From Lumbricus terrestris (taxonomy: Eukaryota > Annelida > Clitellata > Crassiclitellata > Lumbricidae), in the NCBI GenBank assembly GCA_949752735.1, contig OX457044.1:13765815-13829814 (forward strand): a DNA stretch of 64,000 bases, given 5' to 3'. Positions 29,562-41,720 of the stretch are shown here, piece by piece. Within the stretch, counting starts at the first letter, position 1. Every line of letters begins with the position of its first letter. A program made the translations under genes and the position numbers. The notes beneath the pieces were generated by a model. The model had not been told where the DNA came from and ran no database searches. It saw only the letters and a list, made by a program, of their open reading frames with translations.

Positions 29562-29712
29562 AACTCTAGTCCTAACCCTAATCCTAGCTATAACCCTAAC
29601 CCTAGCTCTGACCCTAATCCTAACCCTAACTCTAGCGGCGGGGAGTCTAGCCTAACCCTATAACCCTAGCTCTAACCCTAATCCTAACCCTAATCCTAAC
29701 CCTAACCCCACT
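29562..29712. repeat. CCCTAA-like interstitial repeat
   Basis: About 20 units of CCCTAA with variants (CTCTAG, TCCTAA). It follows the (ATTACG)n LINE tail and has a GGCGGGGAGT interruption. Confidence 0.85.
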
Positions 29713-29947
29713 AAAAGACGGTGAGTAATAATACGAGGTTCTTCAGGTGAATTAACCGACAAGTATCCCTTTACAGACTGAGCCTAGCTGAGGTATAGGA
29801 TTTCCCATACCATTTAGGTTAGGCCTACTACACTTTGATCGGTAAAGCCGTAAAGGGATATTATATGTTTCTGTGAGAATTAATTAATGTATGTCCTGAA
29901 ACTTCACTTTCTAGAATATTTTGACTGGTTTTTGGTTGAGCATATGC

Positions 29948-30310
29948 AGTGGCGGCGCTACGCCAGGGTATGGCGGGGCAAATGCCCTAGTAAAAAGCCG
30001 TTGCCCTGGTCGTTGCCCTGCCAGAAATTTTTCCCTGCCAGAATTTGTTCGGGCATATTATTTATTACTATTCACGTCTGTCCGTCCGCTCTCTGGCACG
30101 AAAAAATTCTGGCAGGGAAGAAGTTGTTGCAAAACAATATTGTGGCAGGACAGAAATTCTAATAGGGCAAAATTCCGGCAGACAAAAGTTCTGGAAGGCA
30201 AAAATTCTGATGGGGCATATTTTGGCGAAAGTTCTGGCAGGGAAAAAATTCTGCGAGGGAAAATTTCTGGCAGGGCAAATGTTCTGGCAAAGAAAAATTT
30301 TGTGGCTGTC
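29948..30310. repeat. degenerate 17-bp repeat, TTCTGGCAGGG
   Basis: CAGTGGCGGCGCTACGCC at 29949 resembles the hAT-type MITE end at 24861. Then two units in one orientation (CCCTGCCAGAAATTTTT) and about ten in the other (AAAATTCTGGCAGGG) follow to 30300. No matching right terminus was found. Confidence 0.65.
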
Positions 30311-30633
30311 TATCCACATTGTCATAGGTTTATAACCTAACTGTCGCTTTAATGTTTGTCATATGAAGCGTAAGCATTTGCGTAAACAACAGACCAATGA
30401 TAAAGGCTACCAGACTCAGTTAGGCTATCTTTTATTTGCTGAACTTTTTGCTTTCGAAATGCTACTCGAAAGAGGATTTTAAAACTGGAAAGCTTCACTA
30501 AGTCACTGAAATTAGTCTATATTCTATAAGATTTATAAGATTTGCTTTCTAAATGTCCAAAAGTGTTCTGTTTTATGGTTTCGCCCATCTGATCCTCTGA
30601 CCAGCCAATCCCAATAGTGTAGAGTCGGTGATT

Positions 30634-31075
30634 TGTGACACAAGGGCTCAAAACCCGTCACATGTCGGATTTTGACCTTTTGATCTAGTCATATACTACA
30701 ATGACCATGCTCTAAAATGCTTTTAACAGAATGAAATTATCTTTTCTCTAACAAAAGTTATGCTCGTTTGATTCTTTCATTAGTTTATAGTGAAAAAATA
30801 AAATAAAAAGTTACTGAATATTCATGTCATCCAAGTCTACTGAATCCACTAAATTGTTGTTCTGCAATTTTTCTGAGCATTAGAGGCATATATTCTGAAT
30901 CAGATAACCCAAACGGCACCAAAATCGGTTCACTACTTCGCAAATTAGGACGAATTCACAGTCATATACTAAATTGAGGAATAAACTGCATTCTTTATCC
31001 CTCTCGCCTATTTCGGCGTCTAGCGCAATATCTAGGAAGCGACAAACGACGGGTTTCGAGCCCCTGCGTCACATT
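30634..31075. repeat. possible MITE with inverted ends
   Basis: GTGACACAAGGGCTCAAAAC at 30636 and the inverted GTGACGCAGGGGCTCGAAAC at about 31070 match in most positions. A 4-base ATTT flanks both, which is too short to prove insertion. Confidence 0.35.
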
Positions 31076-31099
31076 TACTATTATTACGCAGTTGTTATC

Positions 31100-32520
31100 T
31101 TTGAGGTTTCAGAAAAGAGACTTCGTTATGAAAAAACCCAGAAAAGCCCAGACTATTTATATCAACAATTTTTGACCCTTTGTTCAAATTAAGTTGGATT
31201 TCGCTTGGTCGGACGAGGTTTAATAAAATATTTCGTCAAATGAGTTGAATCAAATGTAGGCCTAGTTGCAACTTTTAACTTTCGAAAAAAATGTCAATTG
31301 TCAAAACAGTCAGAGGCTGAGCATCCACATCGACAATAATAACGCTGAAGCGATACGCATACGTCGTGCGCTGCTATGATGGCGCGCGGTAGTGAAAAAC
31401 GCGGTATTGTCTGTGCGGTATTGTGCGCGCGGTTTTGTGTGCGCGGTACTGACCTTTTACAAGTATCAGGACCAGTGTCATTTTTGTGTTGATTGTAAGT
31501 TGAAATATTTTTAAAAACTCATTCTTTGGGCCAAAGTCACTCCAGTAAGAAGCCACTTTGTCTAATTACTGCAAGACTATTATCGGACAAAGTTACCCAC
31601 ATGCATGGGGTGACTTTGGCCCAAAAGCAAAAAAATAAGGGTTCAACTGTTATCACACAATTTTTTTTATTGCATAGGCCTACTTCTTCTCTCTAATGAT
31701 CTTGTGCACTGCAGCGACTGCTAATGAAATTGCTAAATCAGTCATATTTAATCGCATTGTCGTTTTATTATCAAAACAAATTTAAAATTAGCCACAGCGA
31801 CCCGTTATACGGTATCCTCCTATAGCATTGCATTTCGAATGCCAGTATTTTGTCAACCTTTTAATAATCCACGTCCCACAGGCAGAAAGACATGTGCTAA
31901 ACACACGTTCTTAAGATGTTTAATTTGCTTCTGCAGTGTGACTTATCTCAAGTTATCTGCTTGTTCTTTCATGTGTTATTTAAACATGCACAACTCCCTT
32001 CAATTGCATTTGCTGATCTTTGCCTTCATATCCTTTGTTCAGTCATTGTTCCATGTCAGTGGACTGCTGCCTAAGTAGTAGGCTAAGTATACAAATTCCG
32101 TTACATTTTCAATTACTTCGTCTTGCACTTTTATTTCCTTTTCTGTTGTTTCTTTGCCAACTATACCGTTGTTTTTATTTAGCCCACGTTTCCTACTTTT
32201 AATCCAGCACGTCGGTGGACTACGATACGCCGTTTTTTTACAGTAGATAAAGCAAGTAAATTTTGAAAAGTCAGGTTCTACGTAATACAGGCTCTACAGG
32301 CTACACTGGACGACATTGTTTTGCTCTTCTAGATTGGATAAACATGGAAATGACTGGAAAGTCGTTGACCGATGAAGACGTATTGCTAATCTTGGCTGTG
32401 GTTGATATCCTTTCTTTCTATGACATTCCTTCTTTTCATATATACATGTATGACGCTTCGACAAAATTACTTGGCCCTCGCATGTCAGCCTCTGATAGAT
32501 ACCATTCCGGTCATTAGAAC
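31100..32520. other. no recognisable feature
   Basis: AT-rich sequence with short ORFs without known motifs. A GCGCGGTA-type run (31380-31450) is the only local repeat. Confidence 0.6.
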
Positions 32521-32525
32521 TGTCA

Positions 32526-32855
32526 TCACGCACCCATCTCACTAGGGAACAAGAGCACTGGACGGGGTGAAGAGACGCGGGCGGCCGAGGGAGCGGGTAG
32601 CGGTGGCCGTGGGAGCGTGTAGCGGTGGCCGGGGGAGCGTGTAGCGGTAGCCGGGGGAGGTTGAAGCTGTGGCGGGGGAGGTTGGAGCGGTGGCCAGGGG
32701 AGGGAGGCGCTTTGACCTCTGGCGGACACTTTCATGAATACCATTTCGCGGATCAGTTCGCTGGATCGCGCGATTTCCTCCGCATGTGACTCGTCGGTCG
32801 TCGAATGACGAATCTGGGTGTTGAGACGGATGATGGTCTGATCAGCGTCGGCCAC
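32526..32855 (-). other. unassigned ORF in GC-rich segment
   Basis: The minus-strand frame from a GTG at 32855 reads ADADQTIIRLNTQIRHSTTD, ESHAEEIARSSELIREMVFM, KVSARG, then becomes Pro/Leu-rich over the minisatellite. The first 46 codons have codon use like real coding sequence. An in-frame TGA lies just upstream and no clear acceptor was found. I do not recognise the protein. It may be an exon, a retro-copy or chance. Confidence 0.2.
32578..32705 (+). repeat. 22-bp GC-rich minisatellite
   Basis: About five units of GCCGGGGGAGCGTGTAGCGG plus TG, with several G runs that could form G-quadruplexes. Confidence 0.85.
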
Positions 32856-33254
32856 CGATGATCATCCGCTGGGAATCAGCGACCGACTCACCCACCCCTT
32901 CCCCCCCCCCCCACCGCCCCTGCCCAACCCGACGAACAGCAAGACGATAATAATTAGTCTATACTGCATTGAACGCCTGCATAAGCCTATCATGTGACGG
33001 ACGGACGAGACGGACGGACGACTGCATTATTACGAGCAACGTTGAGGCTTGCTCAAAGCTCATCGAACGTCGTGCATAGATGGGTGACTGTCGGGGAGGG
33101 GATGTCAGATGCTGATGCTGTGAGGGGCACTGATGCAGCAGGCGTCACGTGACCCGTTGATGATGGGCTCCGACGGTTGTCGGGTGCGGGTGTTCGCAGC
33201 ACGAGTCTCTCTTCTTTAGGGAATCCGTTTAATGGCCATGCAAAGAAATCCTCT

Positions 33255-33328
33255 TCTGATGCAGCAGCAGCAGCAGCAGCAGTAGCAGCAGCCGCAGCAG
33301 CCGCAGCAGTAGCAGCAGCAGCAGTACG
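33255..33328 (+). repeat. CAG-rich repeat
   Basis: GCAGCAGCAG runs with TAG and CCG interruptions. On the minus strand it lies in an open frame (33424-33053) that would give an Ala/Thr run and ends SEEDFFAWPLNGFPKEERLV; coding status unproven. Confidence 0.85.
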
Positions 33329-33516
33329 TAGATCAAGTCCATTATGATCAGGGCAAACCCCATTCCAGCTTCTATTCAGCTGCAGCTGCTCTAACACCAT
33401 CCATCTCTTGCAGCCGAATTTCATTTAGAGTAGCCGGAAGGTCGTAGAAAAACCCGCGCGTATATGTAGCCAATGCTATAATGTGCATATAATTATGTGT
33501 ATGCATGACATTGTAT

Positions 33517-33735
33517 GTGGTTATGTATGCATGTATGTATACATGTATGTATGTATGTATGTATGTATGTATGTATGTATGTATGTATGTATGTATGTAT
33601 GCATGTATGTATGTATGTATGTATGTATGTATGTATGTATGTATGTATGTATGTATGTATGTATGTATGTATGTATGTATGTATGTATGCATGTATGCAT
33701 GTATGAATATATGTGTATGTATTTATGCATTATGT
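33517..33735 (+). repeat. (GTAT)n microsatellite
   Basis: More than 45 tetramers with few GCAT variants. The MYVC/HTYI reading frames are by-products. Confidence 0.95.
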
Positions 33736-34164
33736 ATATAACTGATCCGCCTCTAGCATAGAGAGCCTACTCAAATACGAAGGTCACATTCTGCATTCAA
33801 AAACTGCATGTTTCGAAACGGGTGTCGCTTATATCAGCAAAAATCATTTCACTCACTGGCCCGTCGCATTTGACATTCAACTCAGGGATCCGAACAAATT
33901 CTTCCTGGACATTCCCTCTGACTTCCCCCGACATCTCCCTTCCCTGGATTCTTCGCCTATAGGACGTTTCAATAAGACAAACTCCGGATAATCCCCGAAA
34001 TGTCCAAAAAAGGAAAACAATTTATATCGAAATGAATTTTGTAGTGACTTGATGTTGGGGAGGAAACCCAAACAATTTCTTAGAAGAGACTTTTAATATA
34101 TAGCAATAAATCAATAAACGGCTCACTTGTAATGCATCAATTTAATAGACCTATAGTAACAGAT

Positions 34165-34290
34165 TGGCTAAACCACATCACACCCCATTGCCCCCGCCCC
34201 ATCACCCCCTGCCATTGCCCTCTGCCATTACCCCCGACCATTACCCCGTAGGACATTACCCCGGCCCCCGCCATTACCCCATTTAGGGCC
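34165..34290 (+). repeat. C-rich CCCCGCCATTA repeat
   Basis: About nine loose units around CCATTACCCC with C runs, next to a GTAT array. Confidence 0.75.
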
Positions 34291-34292
34291 AG

Positions 34293-34535
34293 TTTATGTA
34301 TGTACGTATGTATGTATGTATGTATGATTGTATGTATGTATGATGTATGTAGGCTATGTATGTATGTATGTATCATGTATGTATGTATGTATGTATGTAT
34401 GTATGTATGTATGTATGTATGTATGCATGTATGTATGTATGTATGTCTGTATACGTGTATGTATGTATATATGTATGTTTGTATGTATGCATGTATGTAT
34501 GTTTGTATGTATGCATGTATGCATGTATGTAAGTA
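34293..34535 (+). repeat. (GTAT)n microsatellite, interrupted
   Basis: Second large GTAT array, with more interruptions (ATGATGTATG, GTCTGTATACG). Confidence 0.93.
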
Positions 34536-35264
34536 TGTCTCGCAGCATGGAGGATGCCATGGATGCTGCTGCAATAAATTCACGCTGCTTTGCTTATCAT
34601 GAACTAATGCCGAAATTGTTGATAAATTCATGGCGTTCAGGGCATACCTATTCGTGGGTTCATGGCATCCAAATAAACACGTGCTATAAGTTAATCGGAT
34701 GTCACCATTACATTACGTCACTAGAAAACTACGAGTAAAAATACGGCAGATTCCGCAGGTGAATTAACCGACAAGTTCTTACGTATACCTATTAAATTTA
34801 GACGGCCGCCATTTCCGTCATTGACAGAGAATATAACCTACTTAAATCAATAGATCGTTTATATAGGCCTAAATAACTATTAATATACATGAGCGATTAG
34901 AAGTAGGCCTAGTTGTGTAAACTCGGCCCATTGATGGGGTAACTGCGTCGTTGGGTAACTGGGGTTCAAAACAAGAACTAAATTTGGTGGAACAAAGTTA
35001 TACAGCGCATATATTTTACCTAAAATTTCAGTACAAATGCAATGCATATATGCTCAGTGCGCACAATGTGCATGCGTTGTAAATGCCAATGGTAAAGAAA
35101 ACACACATTTCAACAAAAAATACTCAGATACCTAGACGAAAGTGAAAAACCCAGATCTAGTGGAGAAACCCAGCTGTGACATAACTGCCCGCTAGCAGAA
35201 TTTGTTCACTCAACCTGATGGTCTACTTTGTCCGAAATTACCACATAAATTATAATAAATCACC

Positions 35265-35370
35265 TGCAGAGCAACGTTGCCGATGGGACTCCACCACTGC
35301 TCGTGCTTTGGCAGTGCCAGTCCCGAGCATAAAGAAAGAAGGAGGGTGACAGTGTGTCGTTAGCAAGCGT
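35265..35370 (+). repeat. RTE-related SINE, fragment
   Basis: TTTGGCAGTGCCAGTCCCGAGC, AAGGAGGGTGACAGTG and GTCGTTAGCAAG match the order in the full copy at 48828-49131. Confidence 0.6.
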
Positions 35371-35682
35371 TGCAGATAGCGATTGAGGTTCGGTTCGGTA
35401 GATGGCGACTGGCCATGATGAGTGGTCTGCGTCCTGCTTCTAGAATGAAGATGGCGCATAAGTTTAGCTTACACAATATTACACATAATAATTATTATAG
35501 GTCTATGGGATTCTCCGTTTGGCATCATGTGAGGCAGGTCGTAAAGCAAGTAAATTATGACAACTGTAGACCAGCGATCATGATGTCAAGATCGCTGGCG
35601 ATTGGTGGCTTTCATTGTCGTAGGCCTACGTGCGACCTGCATGGCTAATAAAAATGGAATCGAAGTGCTAAGATTTTCTTGT

Positions 35683-35800
35683 TGCATGTTTAACGACACT
35701 GCCATATCAAAGATGATTAGTGTCGCCCTCCTCCTTTATCCAGGCTTGGGACTGGCACTGGCAGAGAACAACCAGTGGCGGAGTTAAGATTTTCATTTAG
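35683..35800 (-). repeat. RTE-related SINE, fragment
   Basis: On the minus strand: CTGCCAGTGCCAGTCCCAAG, CCTGGATAAAGGAGGAGGGC, then GGCAGTGTCGTTAAACATGC with a CAACAAG tail. Matches 55603-55810 closely. Confidence 0.7.
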
Positions 35801-36142
35801 GCCTACATTTTAATTTATGTTGTAACCAGGTGCATGATCTATGGAGCGCCATTCCCTTGATAATAAAATATCTTCGTTTATTCAACAATCCGGTTGACAC
35901 TTGACAGACCGCAACCGGTTAGCATCAATCTCATAATTACTAGAAGAACAGACAGCCTGCAATACAACTATATTAAGGGGCGCTATAATAGCGAAATAGT
36001 TTGGCATATAATTTATAGGCTACTACACATGCAGTGGTGGCACAGTTTCCAAGACCGCGCGCGATTATGTCAATGATCTGCATGCATGTGCATGGAAGAA
36101 GAAGAAGATGCATGACGTCGTTAGTTAGGCGATGTTTCGAAA

Positions 36143-36222
36143 TGGCATGCAGCTGCATGTGCATGACATTGTGCACGTGCATGTGCAGTTGTGCATGTGC
36201 AGCTGCATGTGCAGTTGTGCAC
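36143..36222. repeat. TGCATG/TGTGCA-rich repeat
   Basis: Short tandem and palindromic array of GCAGCTGCATGTGCA units. The next 60 bases end in a (TA)n run (36288-36305). Confidence 0.8.
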
Positions 36223-36647
36223 TTGATATTATTGCCTTCCAAGTTGGTTGACCGAAGATCAATGGACGAGGTATATGTATAGTTTTGTGTATATATATAT
36301 ATATACAAAGGTTTTGCCAAAAAAAGAATTGTCAGTACACAAATGATCGGATTAATTCTCATGCAGTAGGCCTATATATCATGTTCTGATGAGCACACTG
36401 GTACAACGACCAGGCAACAGAAACAAAGTTGATATATATACTGGCTCGAAAAGACGGCTATATATAGGAAGCTTTGAGACCGGAGACAACTTTATATAAG
36501 ATGCATGCCAAGAAACGATGCAAGAAGATCAAAATCAAAGATATGTATTCAGGAGGTGTATATAATGTATGTGCTGTTTATGCAATTTTCTGCAGAGTAA
36601 ATATTTTTAATCTATTATAATACTTTAGAAAAATCTTGGATTTATAT

Positions 36648-36773
36648 ACGGTCAGTCAGTCAGTCAGTCAGTCAGTCAGTCAGTCAGTCAGTCAGTCAGT
36701 CAGTCAGTCAGTCAGTCAGTCAGTCAGTCAGTCAGTCAGTCAGTCAGTCAGTCAGTCAGTCAGTCAGTCAGTC
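36648..36773 (+). repeat. (CAGT)n microsatellite
   Basis: About 31 uninterrupted CAGT units, then CTGCCTGTCTG-type repeats to 36830. Confidence 0.95.
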
Positions 36774-37019
36774 TTTCTGCCTGTCTGTTTGTCTGCCTGT
36801 CTGCCTGCCTGCCTGTCTATCTGCTTAGTTATAATAGTCTTACGTTTTATCTGAACGTCCCTGCATGCTTGCCGTATGATCTGTGTAGAACTGTAGATTC
36901 TCTTCTATGGCAGTCGAACTATTGCTGCACTGTTGCACTGCGACAGCTTCGACAGCCAAGCGTTCAGAGCGTTTACCGCGTCGTGTCCTTGCCTTTGCCG
37001 TTGTTTGAGCGCAGGCTTC

Positions 37020-37095
37020 ATGTGTGTATGTGGTGTGTGCGTGTGTATGTGGTGTGTGCGTGCGTGTGTATGTGGTGTGTGCGCGCGTGCGAACC
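37020..37095 (+). repeat. 23-bp GT-rich tandem repeat
   Basis: Three copies of GTGTGTATGTGGTGTGTGCG with extensions. Confidence 0.8.
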
Positions 37096-37591
37096 TGTGC
37101 TATGTATGCGTGTGATGCAGAGTGTGTCGAGCAGAATCTGTTTCCGAGTGCTGAGCAGATGCAAGAGACGCGATTGAGTGCATCACAAGCTCCGCCTTCG
37201 CTTTACATATCGCAGCCAATTGAAACTCGTGTCCGTTTAATTGACAGCGTCGTTCATGAGTCGCCATCCGTTGCCTCTAAGACCATGAGCACATGCGCAC
37301 TGAGGCCTCTGCCTCATCGTCGTCGTCGTCGTCGCCCTATTACAGAACAGATTGCAGTGAGTTGACGACACAGTAAGACACGAGTCAAGCAACAATAGAT
37401 GGAACGCAGCAGCAGCAGCAGTCGAAGAAGCAGGTCTAACTGAGAAGCAAATCGATGATCATAGAGACTGTAAGAGGCGAAGTTGGATGGAGTAGGAGAG
37501 AAGTTGAAGGAATTTGACGAAGAAGAAGAGTTGACCATTTGTATCATCGGATTTATCGTCCTTTCTCAGAAGCCGTTCATCCGCAACCCCA

Positions 37592-37748
37592 GTCTCCATC
37601 CGTCTACATCCGTCTCCATCCGTCTCCATCCGTCTCCATCCGTCTCCATCCGTCTCCATCCGTCTCTATCCGTCTCCATCCGTCTCCATCCGTCTACATC
37701 CGTCTCCATCCGTCTCCATCCGTCTACATCCGTCTCCATCCGTCTCTT
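37592..37748 (+). repeat. 10-bp minisatellite CATCCGTCTC
   Basis: About 15 copies with A and T variants at position 9. A (TA)n run lies at 37853-37881. Confidence 0.92.
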
Positions 37749-37881
37749 CCTCGTTTGTCCGTCCGTTCGTCTGCCTCTCTGTTCCGCAGGTAAGAAGACG
37801 TCGCCTGATTAATACATTATTTACTGATTTACACGGATTATCATCACCTGCAATATATATATATATATATATATATATATC

Positions 37882-38128
37882 GTCAACTCTGTGGACTTGA
37901 TAGTCCCACGTACGCTCCCGTACAGTGATGCGGACACACCGCGCCTTCTCGTGTATTGGACCTTCATTCTGGAACAGTCTTCCTTTGGCAATTCGTGATG
38001 CTGCGTTGCGTGTTTCTCATGAAACATTCTCAAAGTTAATTAAGTCGCACTTGTTCAGAACTGCCCGGTAGCTGCGTTAAGCGCCTTCGTGAGGTTATTG
38101 TAAGGCGCTATATAAATGTTCATATACA
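37882..38128 (+). pseudogene. CR1-type LINE 3' end with hairpin tail
   Basis: It reads HRAFSCIGPSFWNSLPLAIR then HETFSKLIKSHLFRTAR and a stop at 38070. The tail AGCGCCTTCGTGAGGTTATT and AAGGCGCTATATAAATG follows (8-bp perfect stem), then (CATA)n. The coding part is short but undamaged, so it is a young 5'-truncated copy. Confidence 0.8.
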
Positions 38129-38229
38129 TACATACATACATACATATATATATCCGCCTATTTCACACTCACACCTACACACAGGCACACCTATATACAT
38201 CTGCACGCGCACATAATTACATATATACA

Positions 38230-38830
38230 TGGTAGGACAAAAAGTAACCCTGTAAGGTTTTTGCAAATATTTTTTGGACAAAAGTAGCCAATATATTATA
38301 TAAGAATGATTTTATCAAGTTTTACAAGCTTAACCGCAATTCATATTTACGCACATAAGGCAAGTTTCACCCGAAAAAGCTATAATCACCCTAACTCTGA
38401 TAAACAGCGATTGTGAAGAAATTAAGAGTTAAATTGAAAGTTAAGAAATATGCCTGTGATGAAAGGAAAACGGCTCGACGTCAATGTTATTGTCCTGGTT
38501 TCACTGAGAAGAACCAATGGCCTCTAAATCTGTGGATGTGAACCTGGCATACACGCCGCAAGTGTGGGGAGCTATGCTGGAGAAATGTATAAACACAAAA
38601 CATGTGCATGGTCAAAAACGAGAGTGATAAGTCAAAAAACGGTGTGTGACCTCCAAAAAAGTGGTATATAACTTTTGTTTTTTTGAAATATTTTGATGGA
38701 ATCTGACCATCATGTTTAATATGAATTGTCTTTAGGACTGTAAAATTTCATTTCGAAATTCTTACTTCTGGCCAAGATATTGGCCAAAAAACCTAGGGTG
38801 GGATTTGTTTTGGCGCACCCTGTCTGTTCA
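38230..38830. repeat. mariner-like MITE family G, copy
   Basis: It ends TTTTGGCGCACCCTGT, a mariner-like terminus, after GTAAAATTTCATTTCGAAAT and TGGCCAAGATATTGGCC. Related copies are at 38985-39205, 42605-42930 (inverted) and 48525-48788. A clear left end is not visible. Confidence 0.6.
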
Positions 38831-38984
38831 GTTAATTCACGTTGTTTCCCTATATATTATCACGTCTGTTGCATTCTTCATTTTCATATAATTATATCAC
38901 ATTTTAAACCGGTTCATATCTAGGCCTACTGGGATTGCCTTTATAACTTCAGATCAAGATTGTCCCATGCAAGTGATCCCGCGA

Positions 38985-39205
38985 CGGCAGCTGACTTTTT
39001 GTTGCGTTACGTTTTTGAATCGTTAAAAAACGGCGGGTGGCCTCACTAAAAGTGATCTAACTTTTGTTCTGTTTGATATATTTTTGATGAAATCTTTCCA
39101 TGATGTGTAGATATAAATTGTCTATAAGCCTGTAAAATTTCATTTCGAAATTCTTACTTTTGGCCAAGATATTGGCAAAAGACCTTTTTGCACACCTTGT
39201 ATATA
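38985..39205. repeat. mariner-like MITE family G, fragment
   Basis: GACTTTTTGTTGCGTTACGT, CCTCACTAAAAGTGATCTAA and TGTAAAATTTCATTTCGAAA. It abuts the mariner element at 39206. Confidence 0.6.
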
Positions 39206-40411
39206 CACCGTGGTTCAAAAAAAGTAAGCCAAATTGTTTTGCATATATCTCTAATACCTGATGACATATCACGCTAAAATTTTAACAAATATTTAGAGAA
39301 TTGGACCAAGAATATGATTCCAAAATTTCAAGAGATAAAGTTGAACGGATAAAAAGATATGTATCTTTCAACTTCATATGCGGAAATATCAGTTTACAAG
39401 CAATTTTCTGTTAGATTCAACTAAATGTAAGTCAAACTGTTTTTCTTATATCTCTAATGCCTGATGATTAATCAGTCTAAGATTTTCCAGATATGTAGAG
39501 AATTGAACCACCAATATTATTTCAACAGTATGGTTTGATTACTGAATTAAATAACATACTCAAAATGTCCTCCTCCTGCTGCTTGCACGCAAGCCTGCAT
39601 GGAGGCGTTGGCGCCATTGAGCAACAGCATCGTCGATTATCCTCTGATCCGGGCGATCCCAGACTTCACACAAGCGTTGCTTCAGATCGTTTATGTCATG
39701 GATTGTTGTCTGGTAGACTCGGTCTTTGCATCACGCTCCACACTTTATAGTCGACAGGATTCAAATTTGGGATGTTCGGAGGCCATTATGTGGGATAAAT
39801 GAAGTCTGGCGTCTCTCTTGTCAGCATTTCGATGGCTTCCTTGGCTCTGTGGGCTGGGGCAGTCTGGGACTGGATTTCTGATTACAGGTAGAAGATGCTG
39901 TGACAGCAGAACGTCGCGATGATAGGTTCCATTAATTTTTACTCCGGGATCAATGAAGACTAAAATTAATGGGAACGACCAAGCGTCGAAACCGCAACGA
40001 ATACCATAACAGACTTGCTGAAAACTGATATTTCGGGAAATGAAGTTGAAATATTCATATCTTTCTATCCGTTAAAATTTATGAAATGATATTTTGGAAT
40101 CTTATTCTTGGTTCAATTATCTAAATATTGGGAAAATTTTAATATGATAAATCATCAAACATTAGAGATGTAAGAAAAACAGTTTGGCTTACATTTTTTT
40201 TAATCTAACAGAAAATTGCTTGTAAACAGAAATTTCGGCATATGAAGTTGAAAGATTCATATCTTTTTATCGGTTCAACTTTATCTCATGAAATTTTGAA
40301 ATCATATTCTTGGTCCAATTCTCTAAATATTTGTAAAATTTTAGCGTGATATGTTATCAGGTATTAAAGATATATGCAAAACAATTTGGCTTACGTTTTT
40401 GAACCACGGTG
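39206..40411 (-). mobile_element. mariner-type transposon, internally deleted (1206 bp)
   Basis: Terminal inverted repeats start CACCGTGGTTCAAAAA, flanked by TA. The arms (39206-39540 and about 40020-40411) each contain two related sub-repeats ending in AAGCCAAATTGTTTTGCATA or a variant. The minus strand between them encodes a transposase remnant: AWSFPLILVFIDPGVKINGT, INDLKQRLCEVWDRPDQRII and DDAVAQWRQRLHACVQAAGG. The middle catalytic part is deleted or frameshifted, so it is not autonomous. Confidence 0.85.
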
Positions 40412-41215
40412 TACATCTATATCCAGGTTTTGCCCGACTACTTTCAGTTTGACCAGATCAAAATCATTATTGCCATATATATAAGCTTATGTTATATTAT
40501 ATATATGTTATATATGTATATATGGGGTGTAAACATGAAGACGAAGTGTGACAACTACGTGACATGCTTGATGTCGTTCGTGGTGTTGGAAGCCATCACT
40601 TCAGAAGTTCGTTAGACGGAAGTTTGTATGGAGGAGAAGGGGGAGGGGCATGGATCGCATGGAGGCAATGAATGTCACCTCTCGGTCCGAACATATTCTT
40701 ACAGAAAAGACTAGAATGCCTCCTCACCTCATCCTCATAGCCTTAAACCATGTCATGTATAATACATATAATACTATCTCTTTTGTGTATTGTGTAGGCC
40801 TAGTGTACACACCTCTGTAGACCTTGTAAGACCGACGGACGGACAGGAAATGGCTGTTGCCATTTATTGATGGGTGAAACATGTGAAAACGAATGGAAAT
40901 CTCTGATGGTTGTCTATAATTGTTGTCCGTTGTCGTTTGAAACGTCTGTTCTCCCTTTGCCCCCACACCCACAGCCCACCCCTCCCGTTCACTCTCCCTC
41001 TATTTCTACCCTCACCTTCTCCAGTCAGTCGTCACTCGGCATGTAGCATAAGTGACAGATGTGAGATCACGGGTTCGCATTATATACAACCTCAGCATTG
41101 TCCCTGTCCCTGTCTCTTCGTCTGCTGCCTTCGTCACTGGCATTGTCGATGCCGTCCCTCCTTCCCTCCTCACTCCGTCTCTCCTGCTGCAGATCAGTCG
41201 GTCGGTCGTCACTCA

Positions 41216-41217
<2 letters not shown>

Positions 41218-41284
<67 letters not shown>

Positions 41285-41345
41285 CGGACAGACAGACAGA
41301 TACACACAGACAGACACACACACACAAATAGACAGCCAGACAGAC
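41218..41345 (+). repeat. (GT)n followed by CAGA-rich repeat
   Basis: About 32 GT units (41219-41282) then GACAGACAGACAGATACACA-type repeats. Long minus-strand TH/VC reading frames are artefacts. Confidence 0.95.
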
Positions 41346-41454
41346 AGGCGAAAAGAGACGACTGAAGTAGCAGTCGCTTCAAAGCCTTTCTGGATCACTG
41401 ACTCTGGACAAAGGTAATCGACGGAGAGGGGTATAGGAGTAGATGGGGTCAGAG

Positions 41455-41640
41455 ACGGAGGGAAGGGGACGAGAAGGGGAGACCTGTGCAGGGGAAAGGT
41501 AGACGGTGTTGAGAAGGGGAAGACGGTGTTGGGGGTGGGGGAACACAGTGTTGGGAGGGGAAGACGGTGTTGGGGTGGGGGAACACAGGTTGGGAAGGGA
41601 AGATGGTGTTGGGAGGGGAAGATGGATCAAGGCAGTGACC
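41455..41640 (+). repeat. GGTGTTGGGAGGGGAAGA minisatellite
   Basis: About six loose units of 20-30 bases containing GACGGTGTTGGG. G runs are frequent. Confidence 0.8.
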
Positions 41641-41681
41641 GTCGGCGGGGCTCAAAGTCGAGGGAAAGAGAGCATATAGTG

Positions 41682-41720
41682 AGCGGTCGGTCGGTCGGTC
41701 GGTCGGTCGGTCGGTCGGTG
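41682..41720 (+). repeat. (GGTC)n microsatellite
   Basis: Nine CGGT units. Confidence 0.93.

Noticed and set aside
33483..34738. Open frames of MYVC or HTYI repeats over GTAT arrays (also at 47-48 kb)
   Set aside because: Tetranucleotide repeats stay open in all frames by composition; nothing suggests translation.
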